Translations under genes and position numbers: made by a program
Part shown: positions 12,476 to 27,770 of the stretch, one piece after another
Layout: the number at the start of each line of letters is the position of its first letter
How positions within the stretch are numbered: position 1 is the stretch's first letter
Assembly: GCA_030760725.1 (NCBI GenBank)
Contig: JASWHV010000012.1
Location: 36,301,652 to 36,365,651 of the forward strand
DNA length: 64,000 nucleotides
Direction: 5' to 3'
From: Neostapfia colusana
Lineage: Eukaryota; Streptophyta; Magnoliopsida; Poales; Poaceae
Notes under the pieces: generated by a model
What the model was told of the DNA's origin: nothing
The model's input: the letters and a program-made list of their open reading frames with translations, nothing else
Database searches by the model: none

Positions 12476-14241
12476 CTCCGCCCCGGCCCTGGGCTCGGGC
12501 TTCCAACCGAGCCCACCCGACTTCGTCCCGCCGCCGCTCGACCGAGGTCGCCCCCACCGCCTTCGGCAGCAGAAGCCGCCTCCTGGCCCCGTCGTCGCCG
12601 CTTGGGCCAGCCACCGCCCAGCCCCACGCTGCCCCCGCTCGATCCCGCCACCGCCGCCCCTGTTCGATCCCGCCGCCGCCGCTCGGCCCCGCGCCACCAC
12701 CACCTGGCCCCACGCCGCCGCCGCCTAGCCCCGCGCCGCCCACGCTCGGCCCCGCCGCCCGCCCCCACGCCGCCGCCGCCTGGCCCTGCGCCCGCCACCA
12801 CCGCTTGGCCTCGCGCCTGCCCCGCGCTCGCCGCCGTTTCGCCGCCACTTCAAGGTAAGTTTAATTAATTGTATAAATTAGTTAATTAGTTCATCTATTA
12901 ATTAATTTAGCTACTTTATTAATTAGTTTAGTTAATGAGTTAATTTGTTACTTAATTAGGTTACTTAATTTTGGTTTAGTTGATTATTAAGTTAGTTTAG
13001 TATTTATTTTATAATTTGGTTACTTGATTAATCTTGTAGATTATTTAGTTATTTAATTAGTTAGTTATTTTGTTAGTTATGTTACTTAGTTCATTAATTA
13101 GTTTAGTTATTTGATTTTCCCATTGCCGCGCTTAAACACAGTAGAGCACCGTCGAGAACCCTGTCGAACCAATTTGATTTTCCCATTGCCGCCGCCGCCA
13201 ACTTGTGATGCAATTTAGCGCTCTTTAGGTTTCTGTGAAGACAACCGATCATGTTCTAAGCATTTTTGTCCATCCATATCGGAGAACAAGCTCATCAGAC
13301 TTCCCCCGTCGTTCGCTGCCGTCGCCGAGTACTCTCTGGCCATTTTTAGCCCTAGTCGGAGTTCCTCATGGTCTAATACCCCATAGTGGTGAACCTTGAC
13401 TCGTACGCTATCACTGGCGGCGTGTCGGTCTCATCGCTGTCTCTCCCTCTCTCTCCAAATCTCTTTCTCTCTCTCTCTCTTACTCCCTCTCTCTCTGTTT
13501 CTCCCCCTCCTCTCTCCGTCTCCCTCCCTCTCTCTTTCTCTTCCTCCCTCTCTCCCTCTTCCTCCCTCTCTCCCTCTCTCTCTTTCTCCCCCTCTTCTCT
13601 CTCTCCCTCTCTCTCTCCCCTCTCCATCTCTATCCATCACCGAATCCTCCACCAAAGACCCCCCACCCCAGCACCATCACAAGGGCTCCCCCCTCCCCAC
13701 CCACCCCCCCCAGTCGGGAGCTTATAGGTTATAGCTTATGTGTTGACATACAATTTTATTTGTGGGAGTAGTTAGTTAAGAAATGCATATTCAAATAAAG
13801 ATCACAAATGGATAAATGTGTTGATTAGGGCATGATACATGATAAATATATGTAGCATGATTAGGACGGTAGAACCATAAAAGAAGTTAATTTGACTAGT
13901 TTGAATTTTTTTTAGCATTTTGATTGCTTGAGTGTATGATATCGATATGTAAATAAATGGGCTTCGGGCCGACTCAGCCCGGCATAGCCCATTACATCAG
14001 GATGTCGTCGTCAAACGGAAATGGGAAGGGGTGAGAGGGTTCCTCACCCAGTCACGGGACTTCATCTTCTCAGGTACCTCGTCAGGTGGGAGCAGACGCT
14101 CTCAGCTGATGCGGCACCTTCCAAAATTTTCGGATTGAGATGTGGCCTTTCATCGCACGGAGGTAAATTTCAGTTGCCAATCACATTATTTTAAATTGCA
14201 TTTATCAATAATTTTTTCATATCAATCCTTTACTTTTGTAG
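12476..14241 (+). other. CACTA 5' region: GC-rich block, AT-rich block and TC tract
   Basis: 12476-12855 is very GC-rich and gives long proline/alanine-rich frames on both strands that look like composition, not genes. It ends at a plausible splice donor (CTTCAAG/GTAAGT, 12850-12860), so it could be a first exon. 12860-13110 is TTAATTAG-rich. A pyrimidine tract at 13431-13632 and a mixed stretch follow. No domain is recognised. Confidence 0.45.
13431..13632. repeat. TC-rich microsatellite
   Basis: About 200 bp of CTCTCTCCCTCTCT-type sequence, nearly pure pyrimidine on the + strand. The serine/leucine-rich frames across it are artefacts. Its purine counterpart on the same strand is at 32464-32775. 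Confidence 0.95.
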
Positions 14242-17200
14242 TCTGACTCAGAGTCTTCTCAGTCGGAGCCAGGTTGGGGCTAACCAGCCCTCGGAGCCGC
14301 CTAAGCAGCCCTTGGAGCCGGCGAGCATGGAGCCTTCGAAGAGGCGATGGACGAGGAGGACCTACTTTGCTGCTCCTCCTCTTCCTCGTGAGCAGATCAC
14401 TATTTGTCCACTTGGAGACAGGTCAACAAATTGTATAGTATTAAATACTTGATGTTGTCTCCCGATACATAATGAGTTAACAAATTTTGCAGATCTTGGC
14501 GCGACTGTTCGTTCGCAGGCTAGGGACACCACAGGCAGGTGAACGGTGTCACCGGGGCTTTAGTGTGGTTGCACTATCCCGGTGTCATCGATGGTGTTCC
14601 TGCTTTGTCGTGGGACGAATATGCTCGTGTCCCTCAGGAGGTGCACGGCACCTTTCAGGGGGGCCGTGTGGAACGATTTATGGTAATCTTAAATGTTTGC
14701 ATTGTTTGCAATCATTTAAATTGTTAATGCGGATCGATTAAATATTTGTTTTCTTCAAGCTGAGATACCAGTTAGAGGACTCGAGCGAGAGCATGATGGA
14801 TCACGTGACTGTCGTGTTCCACACGAATGCTTGGAAGCTCGTGCTGCAAGCGTTATCGTACGCCCGCATCCAGGCAATCAATGAGTACAACAAGCGGCAT
14901 CAGCAGCAGCAAGGAGGGGGTCCATTTAGGAAGGACTACGACACGTATTTGACCGAGTATCAGTACGCGAAGGCAAGTTATTATTGTTAACTATTTCCAA
15001 TAATTACTTATGTTAACAGTTGTAAAAGTTCCAAAATTGTATATGAAATAAACCGAGGCTTGAAAAGCTATGTGTTTCAAATTCATGAAAATTGGGACTT
15101 GCAAAAACTTTTCTACACGTGAGGGCGTACATGGATGTTCATCAAAAAGAGGCTCACCTGTTCATTTGAATATGTTGAACGCATATGGACTTAAACACCC
15201 TGGAGGAAATACTCCTTTACATGAAAGATTAAAAATCAGATTTTCAAATTCAAAGTCCACCGCAAATTATTGCCAAACTTTTGAATACACATGCGGCCTC
15301 CTAATTTTGAATTTGAGGAAAGTTAGGAGGGCAACCTTCTAATTTTAGGTTGGGCTAAAAAGGAAGTAAATATGAGCATTTTCAAATTCAAATTGAATTC
15401 AAATTTGCAATGCAAATTCAAACTGAATTCGGCGAATTTAAATGCTAGCCCACTTTTCAATTTCAGAACTTTTGGAATTTAAGAAATTAAATGAGAAGAT
15501 CTTTTGGGGAGGAGAAGGGGTGGACCCCACATGTCATTGAGCTAAATTGTGACTCGAACCCAAAGAAACTCCTCTGTTCTCTGTTTTCCAGTGAAGCAAT
15601 TGAGGCTCTGTTAGCTGTTCCACTCGAACCGACCGAGCTCGCACAGAGCGACACTGAGCGGCAAACCGAGCCACCTCCAGCTTCATCCATCGCGCTGGAG
15701 GCGTGCCCAGCGAGTCTTATCACCTCACGAAGTGCTCGTTTTCTCACCCCACCGAAGCAACGGACTTTGCTTCCTCCTCACACACGAGAAGAGCCGAGCT
15801 CACCACGCCTATGTAAATTGATCGGAAGCCGGCAAACACATGTGTCACAGAGTCCTCCGAGCTGCAAAACGGCGTTGGAGAACCCTCATGTACCTCCTCG
15901 GTGCCGAAACTGGGCAAGCTTTGGCTTCCCTCACCCGGGCACGCGGTTCTTCGCAGCAACCGAGCGGCGCCGATGATCGGACGCACGTGAACAGCCCAAC
16001 CAGGGAGCTTTCATGCCCCAGCAAGCACGGCCACAGGAGCGCCCGACCTCAGTGCTGCTCTCCCCCGAAACTTGGATCAAACCGTGGACGACCGAGCGCT
16101 AATTCGAGGTTTTTGCTCCGGCGGGTGCAAACCGAGTAACCGGTACGAAAACTGCAAATTCTCCCTCCCTAATTGTTATTAGATTATCAAATCTTTCACA
16201 CAAGGGCTAGGCTATCCGGCGATCATTTTCTCTTCACAAACCTAGCTTGAAACGACACGTAGACCGCCCAATTTTCGGGTTTTCCAAGCGCTTCCATGGC
16301 GGCACGGGTGGGGCGCACGGTGACAACCTACTTGGAGCCGTTCCCAAGAGATTTTGATGCTATGTCGATCTCCCTAGTAGTCCCCTGGTGCTGTAAAGCA
16401 GGTTGGCCGAGCTTTTGGCGGGCTAGAAAGATCGGGCGATGGCGCTAAAGGCGTCCCAAAGCTGCCGCACGCCGCCGACTAGTTTCCTGCCACCGGCAGC
16501 CCGAGCAAGCCCCGCTGATGTGTTCACCGGCCTCCCAAACTCACAGGCGGCGAGATTTGGACCGAGAGATGGTTGGGAGCGGCCCTTCGGCGAGCTCCGG
16601 GTGCGGGCTGGCGAGGGAGCAGCGAGGGCGTGGGAAAGAGCTGGAGGAGGAAGAAGACCCGTGGCGGGTCCAGTTGTCAGCGACCAGATTTTAAACATTT
16701 GATCGGCTGTGGCTCGGGGTCTACTGTGGCTGCACGCGTGGAAACCGTGTAACCCGGTGTGGCCCAAATTCTATTGGCTGTAGTTTAGAACAGTGGGTCC
16801 AATCGATTTTCAATAGCAAAACAATTCCAGAATTAGCCACGACTTTGGAAAATCATATCTTTGTGTAGGAACCTCCAAATTGGGTGATTCAAATTCGGTT
16901 GGATTCATTTTGCAAGGATCTATCCAAATATGAACCCCAATTTGTATGAATGGCAATAATAAATTCTGGAAATTCTTTGAATGTTTTCTGAAAAAGAATT
17001 ATTGAGTGAGTTTGGTTCATCCAAAAATCTTCAAATTTTGCCAGAATATTCTTTAAGATATTATTGACCCTATAGCACATTTTCAGCTAATTTTAAGATG
17101 GTTTGAGTAGGAATTTGCTAAATACAAACAGCTGTGTTCAAAGTGGTCCAGAAACTTTTTCAGAAAAGGTTTCTAACTTGTAAAATACATTCTAGGCAAT

Positions 17201-18424
17201 TCATAGCTCCAAAAATCATGAGAAAATTCAGGCATGCTCTATGAGTCATACTTAAAATTTTAGTTCACTTTATTGGGCATGAAAATGCACTGTACTTCAG
17301 AATTAATTCTTTTTAGTAGAAATGCTTAAGGAATTATTCTGGAGGAACTACTCAAGTAAATGGTCTGAATTTTGTGCCAAAGTCCTTTCATGTGACCAGG
17401 AACTTACATGCAAATTTTTAGATCAAGATGAGCCTTAGATCTCCCTGTCCTTGTTCTCCATGCTTATGTATGTGAGAAACACATAGGGAATTATGGTGGA
17501 AATTACGGGAGACACAATTTCCTTCCATATTAGCTGCGTTTTGGCAAGCTAAGTCTCTGTTTAGTGTATGACTTCCTGTAAATATTTGAAGTCATTGGAG
17601 ATCAGAATCGTTGGTTATATCCAAATCATTCTAGTTCATCTCTTATGTTCATTAGGAAACTTAGTTTATAAACTAAACCCCTAATACAGTTTGTTTCATT
17701 GATGTTCTTTGCACAACAGAGGCAACAAAGCCATTCTTGAAATTTCCACACAGCCTCTGTTCTTAAGAAGTTCAAGTCTTTAATTCTTTACATTGCATTA
17801 TAAAAACTTATGCATATACATGTCGATAGCTCATGACGAAGGACTTCGACGGAGTCATCCCTTGACGTGAGGATCTGTTGATTAAGTTCAAGAGGATCAA
17901 GGGATCAAAGATCACTAACTGTTATTATATACTACATCCCTGCAAAAGAGGCAAGCTCCGGTTTGCATTTAACAACTTTTAAGTTTTTACTTTGTACTCA
18001 CTATGTTGGTTAGGAAATGAAATGTGCATTAGGTCTAGTTGCTTTGATACTCCTCTTGCATGACCAAATAAACCCATGGAGTATTGGGTAGATGTCTTTT
18101 CATCATGTAGAACTGCCATGCTTAAGTAAGGTTCGGTAGAAGTCGAGTAGTGAGATGCTACCCGCATGATCAGGAGAAACAGGGGCATACGGGATTGGTT
18201 CATAAATTTGTTAGCAAGTTGAAGTTGAGACCGGGCAGGTTGTAGGAGCAGCAAGACATAGGGGCATGGGTGCGTTAGACTTGTCCGTTTCGGTCAAGGA
18301 CCGATCCGTATGCGGCCCTGTTGAGCAAGTTTGAGTTGTGTACCGGACACATGCTGGCTATATGGGACCCAGTAAACCGATGTATATCGGGAAACTTGCG
18401 TTGGGACTTTTCTGGTTGCCTCAG

Positions 18425-21953
<3,529 letters not shown>

Positions 21954-21967
21954 GCTCTACCCCCCTT
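21954..21967 (-). promoter_or_regulatory. Polypurine tract of the Tekay element
   Basis: On the minus strand AAGGGGGGTAGAGC directly precedes the 3' LTR start TGTAACACC, the expected place and composition for the plus-strand primer. Confidence 0.85.
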
Positions 21968-24900
21968 AAAAGAAATCTCGTCCTCGAGATTGGTGTTTCC
22001 AAGAAAACAATTCCGGAAATTGTGCCTTGAGCTCATCTTCCCGTTCCCAGGTGGCTTCCTCTTCTGAGTGATGCTTCCACTGCACCTTGCACATCCGGAT
22101 TCTCTTGTTTCTGGTGAGGCGTTCCATCGTCTCCAAAATCTTGTATGGTTGCTCGGCATAAGACAAATCCTCAGCTACATCCACTTCATTCATGGGTAAC
22201 ACCTCTTCAGGCGTCCTCAGACATTTCTTGAGTTGTGACACATGGAATACATCGTGTACATCCGATAGATGAACCGGTAACTCTAGTTGATACGCCACTT
22301 CGCCTTTTCTTTCCAAAACTTGAAAGGGTCCGATGTATCGAGGTGACAACTTCCCTTTCACCTTGAACCGACGAAGCCCTCTGATAGGGGACACCTTGAG
22401 ATAAACATAGTCTCCCACGTTGAAAACGAGCTCTCTTCTTCGTACATCAGCATAACTCTTCTGGCGGGTTTGTGCTATCCTCAAGTTGTTGCGAATCTCC
22501 CTCACCTTCGCCTCGGCTTCTTGTAGCATTTCTGGACCAAACACTTTACTTTCTCCTGTTTGGTTCCAAAATAGGGGAGTTTTGCACTTCCTTCCATACA
22601 AAGCTTCAAACGGTGACATCTTCATACTAGCTTGATAGCTGTTGTTATAGGAAAACTCCGCATACGGTAAGTTCTTGTCCCAACTCCTATTGTTTTTGAG
22701 TGCACATGCCCTTAACATATCTTCAAGGATCTGATTGGTTCTCTCCGTCTGCCCGTCAGTTTGGGGATGATAGGCAGAGCTGAAGTTCAGATGGGTTCCC
22801 ATAGTTTCATGCAACTTCTGCCAAAACCTTGAGGTGAACTGTGTCCCTCGGTCCGACACTATCTTCTTTGGCACTCCATGGTAACACACAATCCTTGACA
22901 TGTACAATTCTGCCAATTTGGATCCGCTGTAGCTTTCTTTCACAGGGATGAAATGAGCTACCTTGGTTAGCCGATCAATAATGACCCATATTGAATCATA
23001 CCCGGATTGGGTCCTAGGCAATCCCACGACAAAATCCATGCTGATTTCTTCCCACTTCCATTCAGGCACTTTGAGTGGTTGCAGCAATCCCGCGGGTCGT
23101 TGATGTTCTGCTTTCACCAACTGACATGTGTCACATAGGGCAACATGTTCCGCGACATCTCGCTTCATGCCATACCACCAATACCTGCTCTTGAGGTCCT
23201 GGTACATCTTCGTACTCCCAGGATGAATGGAATAGTCAGAATCGTGAGCCTCCTTCAAAATTAATTCACGTATCTCCTTTACTTCTGGCACACAGATCCT
23301 TTTCCCGTGCCACACCGTTCCCTGTTCATCCTCTCTAAAACCAGGAGCTTTATTTTCCTTAATGAGCTGTCTGATCTCTTGTATCTTCTCATCATTCTTT
23401 TGGCCCTCGCGTATGTCTTGCTCGAGTGTGGAGTCCACTTCCATGGCGATGGCTTCACCACTACTTACTAGACATAGATTGAGCCTTATAACCTCGTCCT
23501 TCAATTCTGCGGGCATGTCCTTCAAGCTCAACTTATTGACCTGCACTTTCCGACTCAAAGCATCGGCCACGACGTTTGCTTTCCCGGGATGATAGTTGAT
23601 GCCCACATCAAAGTCATTGATTAGCTCTAACCATCTCCTTTGTCTGAGGTTGAGATCTGGCTGTGTGAATATGTACTTCAAACTCTTATGATCCGTATAT
23701 ATCTCTGTCCTCTTCCCCATCAAATAGTGCCACCAAATTTTCAACGCGTGTACCACTGCCGCTAGTTCTAGGTCATGTGTAGGATAGTTTTTCTTGTGCT
23801 TCCGAAGCTGCCGGGATGCATATGCCACGACATGTCCTTCTTGCATGAGAACACATCCCAACCCATTTCCAGAGGCATCGCAGTACACTGTGAAATTCTT
23901 CTGCATATCTGGCATAACCAGCACTGGGGCTGTTGTCAATCTCTTCTTTAGCTCCTGAAAGCTTGTATCACACTGTGGCGTCCAGGTGAATGTGATTCCC
24001 TTTTCCAACAATTTGGTGGGAGGTCTCGAGATCTTGGAGAATCCCTCAATAAACCGTCGATAGTATCCAGCCAATCCCAAAAAGCTTCGAACTTCCCCGA
24101 CATCTTCAGGGGTCTTCCACTTCTGGATATCCTCGATTTTGGCGGGATCTACGGAGATTCCTCCCTCCGAGATTATATGTCCTAAAAAAGGGAACTCTCT
24201 TCAGCCAAAACTCACACTTGCTCAACTTGGCATATAGTTGGTGTTCTCTCAGCCTCTGTAACACCAACCTTAGATGTTTCTCATGTTCTTCTTCATCTTT
24301 GGAGAAGACGAGAATATCATCTATGAAAACCACCACAAATTTGTCCAGATATTCCATGAATACCTTGTTCATGAGGTACATGAAATATGCCGGGGCATTG
24401 GTTAGCCCGAGAGGCATGACAGTGTATTCATACAGTCCGTACCGAGATACGAAAGCTGTCTTGGGAATATCAGATTGCCTTATCTTGAGTTGGTGGTATC
24501 CCGACCTGAGATCAATTTTCGAGAACACACAAGCTCCCCTCAACTGATCAAACAAGTCTTCAATGCGGGGTAATGGGTACTTGTTCTTGATGGTTACCTC
24601 ATTCAAGGCACGGTAATCCACGCATAACCTTTGAGTTCCATCTTTCTTAGGCACAAATATCACCGGAGCTCCCCATGGTGAGGAACTAGGGCGAACATAC
24701 CCCTTCTCCGTCAATTCTCTCAAATGATCCTTGAGCTCTTCTAGCTTCTTGGAGTCCATTCTATAAGGTCTCTTGTATATCGGGGCTGTTCCCGGTACTA
24801 GCTCGATTGCGAATTCCACGTCACGGTCGGGAGGCATACCTGGCAATTCCTCCGGAAAAACATCCGGATATTCCCTGATAGTCCTGATTTCCTCAACTTT

Positions 24901-26469
24901 CACCTCCACTTGATTTAATTTGATGTCCCTCCTAGGCTCGTGTATTGTTATGAACTTTACTCTGGTGCCACTAGGGTGAGTTAGTTCCACCGTTCTGGTC
25001 GAACAATGGATGATTCCTTTATGTTTGGTCAACCAATCCATACCCAAAATAATATCTATCCCTTGTGAATCTATCACTATGAGGTTAGCAGTAAATACTA
25101 CCCCATTAATGTCTAGGCTCACTTTGGGACACACTTGTCTTGTCCTTATTTCTCCACCTGGAGAGTTTACGGCTAGCATATGGTTCATTTGTGTGGTTGT
25201 TAGGTCATGCTTCTTAACAAACCCTTGAGCAATGAACGAGTGGGTAGCACCAGAATCAAACAGCAGAGTTGCAAGGTGTAAATTGGCAGGAAACTTACCA
25301 ACTACCACGTCGGGTGCCTCTTGTGCTTCCTCCATAGTGACGTGGTTCACCCATCCTCTCATTACATTCTGCTGCTGTGGCTGCGTGGGCTTCTTCTTTG
25401 GACACTTATGGGCGTAGTGCCCCAGTTCACCACAGCTGAAACATTGCACCCCAATCTTAGATGCTTGGCCCTTGCTGTCTTGGGGTTGGTTTGGGGGTCC
25501 TTGCACTGCTGGTCGAGGTGGATATGCGGGGCGAGGCTGCTGCACAAACTGACGTTGCGGCTGTGCTGGTACTGCCGGAGGCCTGAAATTTGGGTTGTAC
25601 CCTCTCGGTGCTGAATAGGGTACCGCAACACGGCTCGTCTGCCCCGTAGGTTGCTGCATCAAACGTGGGCGGGTGTTGCTCCCTGAGGCTTGATGTGACC
25701 ACCCAGCCTTCCTCTTATTCTCATTTTCCAGGGCCTCTAGCTTCCTTTCCACCACAAATGCTCTGTCCACCATCTTTTGAAAGCTTTCATACTCATTTGA
25801 GGACATTGCACACTGCATTTCTGCAGTAAGCCCTTCCACGAAACAATCTTGTTTCTGCTCATCAGTCTCTATGTCCCGTGGAGCATAACGGGATAGTTGA
25901 GTAAATTTAGTGAGGTATTCCCTCACCGTCATGTTTCCCTGCTGCAGTCCCAAAAACTCCTTCCTCTTGTTTTTGAGTTCACCTCTTGGGATGTAATGGT
26001 TGCGGAAGCTACGCTTGAACTCTTCCCAAGTGATGTTCTCAGGGTCATGATGGGCGGCCACGTAGGCGGTCCACCAATCAGCAGCAGGTCCATGCAATTG
26101 ATGAGAGGCAAACAGCACCCTCTCATACCCTTGGCATTGTATTATCCTCATCTTACTTTCAATGGTCTTCAGCCAATCATCTGCCTCCAGAGGTTCAGCA
26201 GCACTTGCAAACTTTGGAGGTTGAGTTCCTAGAAACTCACTCAACCTTGGTTGGCGTGGTGTAGCTTGTGTAGGTGGAACTTGATGCAAGTTGGCCACCA
26301 CTTGAGTCAAGTTCTGGATGAGCTGATTTTGATTCTCCAGCATTTGGTGGAGAGGATCAAGTTCTTCACGGCGACCACCCCTGTCCTGGCCTCCAGAAAG
26401 ATGAGGGTTGCATGCCTCATCATTGTTGTTGGCGGGGTTGGCAGCACGTCCTTTTCCTCTTCCGGCCAT
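21966..26469 (-). pseudogene. Tekay gag-pol polyprotein, one frameshift
   Basis: Two abutting open frames, 26469-24106 (787 codons) and 24080-21966 (704 codons), make one gag-pol. The first holds the gag domain (about residues 75-255), a zinc knuckle CFSCGELGHYAHKC (about 340), an aspartic protease DSGATHSFI (about 405) and reverse transcriptase with VDYRALNEVTIKNKYPLPR, FSKIDLRSGYHQL and FIDDILVFS in place of the usual YxDD. The second continues with RNase H (YCDASGNGLGCVL, then DHKSLKY), integrase (HHCC zinc site ending CDTC, DDE core with MDFVVGLP and SDRGTQFTS, then HPQTDGQTERTNQILE) and a C-terminal chromodomain (KVQWKHHSEEEATWE). The break is one extra base in the A6 run at 24184-24189. 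Catalytic residues are otherwise kept, so loss is recent. Confidence 0.96.
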
Positions 26470-26770
26470 CTCGCAGAATCAACAAATGTTAATTTGATAC
26501 CATTTAGTATCATCTCACTACTTTCACTTGTTGGTACTTTGAGGTGTTAAGGCTTTGTTAAAATTTTACGAGGGTTTATATCTCACACCAAATAAATGCA
26601 CTATTATTTCCTGTGGGTTTACACACCAAAGCAAAACAATCTGAAGACGAGGCTGTGGACAATTGCTCATGGCTTCCACAACTCACGTCACACACCAAGC
26701 ATTATCACACCATTAACTACGTAACGACTCGACTACTCGACCTCTCGCTAGCTAAGGGAAAGACTCTACA

Positions 26771-27550
26771 CTACTCGTCCTCTTGAGCTGGCTCCTCGGG
26801 ATCTTCTTCCTCATTTCGGCTACCTTCTGACTCTGCTTTGGGTGGGGAGGCTGCTGGTGGAGAAGTGCGACGACGCCTGATTGCTCGGCGATCCGGGGAG
26901 TCAGGAGTCCATGTATCATTCTCAGTGACACACAGTTCATTCCCATCTCCTCTTTCTCTCGCCTTTAAGCAAGCTCGCAGCAACGCCTCCGTTTCCTTCA
27001 GGGTGTCTCGGACATCCTGAAGTTCTTGTTGACACTCCTGCAGTCGAGTGCTGAGCATAGCAGCATCCTCCAAACACAAGTCCATGTGCTCATGGGAAGT
27101 CCCTTGCTGCACCGGTGGGTACTTGTACTCCGTGGTACCACTTTCACGTTGAAGGACATACATGTACTCAGTTTTGTCCAAGTGGCGACGATAGATGTGA
27201 CTCTGGCAGGTGATGGCCTCCCAGGTGACATCTTTCTCCGCGTCAACTTGTGTTGCTCGACAAGCTGGAGAGTGGTGAATCTTAAGCAGCTGATTCTCGT
27301 GTATAATCCTCATCTCCGAACTCCATTCTTCCCTCTTCTCACGGATGGTCCTGGTGGAGTTATAGTGGATGATTAGCTTTCCCGTATTGCCGGCGGCTTC
27401 GAGCATACGTCGAAGTCGGCGCAACAAGTCTCCTACTGCCAATCCGTAGGAAAGGTACGTCACTGGGCGACTCTCCTCTCTTTCGGCAAGGGCAACTACG
27501 GGAACTCTCCCTCCTGTGGACTTGCGGGCGGTGCGAATTATGCGAACCAT
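26771..27550 (-). CDS. Accessory ORF of the Tekay element, 259 codons
   Basis: An intact frame between the primer site and gag on the element's strand. The N-terminal half is mixed alpha/beta in look and basic at the start. About residues 165-200 form a likely coiled coil (LSTRLQECQQELQDVRDT). The C-terminal 50 residues hold a basic RRAIRRRRTSPPAASPP run and then a strongly acidic tail (NEEEDPEEPAQEDE). No family is recognised. Additional ORFs upstream of gag are known in some plant Gypsy elements, with no agreed role. Its ATG directly follows a strong 3' splice acceptor, and gag starts about 300 bases further on. The + strand element at the right of the window has an ORF in the same place with the same coiled-coil and acidic-tail plan but little shared sequence. 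Confidence 0.75.
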   Translation of the reverse strand: MVRIIRTARKSTGGRVPVVALAEREESRPVTYLSYGLAVGDLLRRLRRMLEAAGNTGKLIIHYNSTRTIREKREEWSSEMRIIHENQLLKIHHSPACRATQVDAEKDVTWEAITCQSHIYRRHLDKTEYMYVLQRESGTTEYKYPPVQQGTSHEHMDLCLEDAAMLSTRLQECQQELQDVRDTLKETEALLRACLKARERGDGNELCVTENDTWTPDSPDRRAIRRRRTSPPAASPPKAESEGSRNEEEDPEEPAQEDE

Positions 27551-27725
27551 CTAAAACAAAAAGAATTTAAATTTAGGTTAGATAAACTTTTTAAACAAAA
27601 ATCCCATTTTGAATGAAAATTTGGGGTAAGATGAAGAAAATGACTCCTTAAATAACACTCTTCAACCCACACCTTGGAAAATAGTTTTTTAAGAAAATAG
27701 GGCCCTTAAATACGTCCATTTCTAC
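27551..27725 (-). promoter_or_regulatory. Probable small intron ahead of the accessory ORF
   Basis: On the minus strand a donor-like CCTAG/GTAGAA lies at 27725. A branch-like TATCTAAC lies about 30 bases before an acceptor TTCTTTTTGTTTTAG that ends at 27551, immediately before the ATG at 27550. The 175 bp between are AT-rich, as plant introns are. Inferred from sequence only. Confidence 0.5.
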
Positions 27726-27749
27726 CTAGGTCCACGTTCCTACGGGCAA

Positions 27750-27766
27750 CCTTGGCTCTGATACCA
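27750..27766 (-). promoter_or_regulatory. Primer binding site, initiator-Met tRNA
   Basis: On the minus strand TGGTATCAGAGCCAAGG, four bases after the 5' LTR end. TGGTATCAGAGC is the standard match to the 3' end of plant initiator methionine tRNA. Confidence 0.95.
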
Positions 27767-27770
27767 CCTC

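Noticed and set aside
12421..12868. Several overlapping long frames on both strands
   Set aside because: GC-rich, low-complexity Pro/Ala/Gly/Arg products on both strands with no domain. The same holds for 6957-7470 and 40908-41343.
13373..13734. Ser/Leu- or Glu/Arg-rich frames over the TC tract
   Set aside because: Products of a microsatellite. The AG tract at 32438-32934 is the same case.
25362..25702. Minus-strand frames overlapping the Tekay gag
   Set aside because: Shadow frames of the true gag-pol frame, which has the zinc knuckle and protease.
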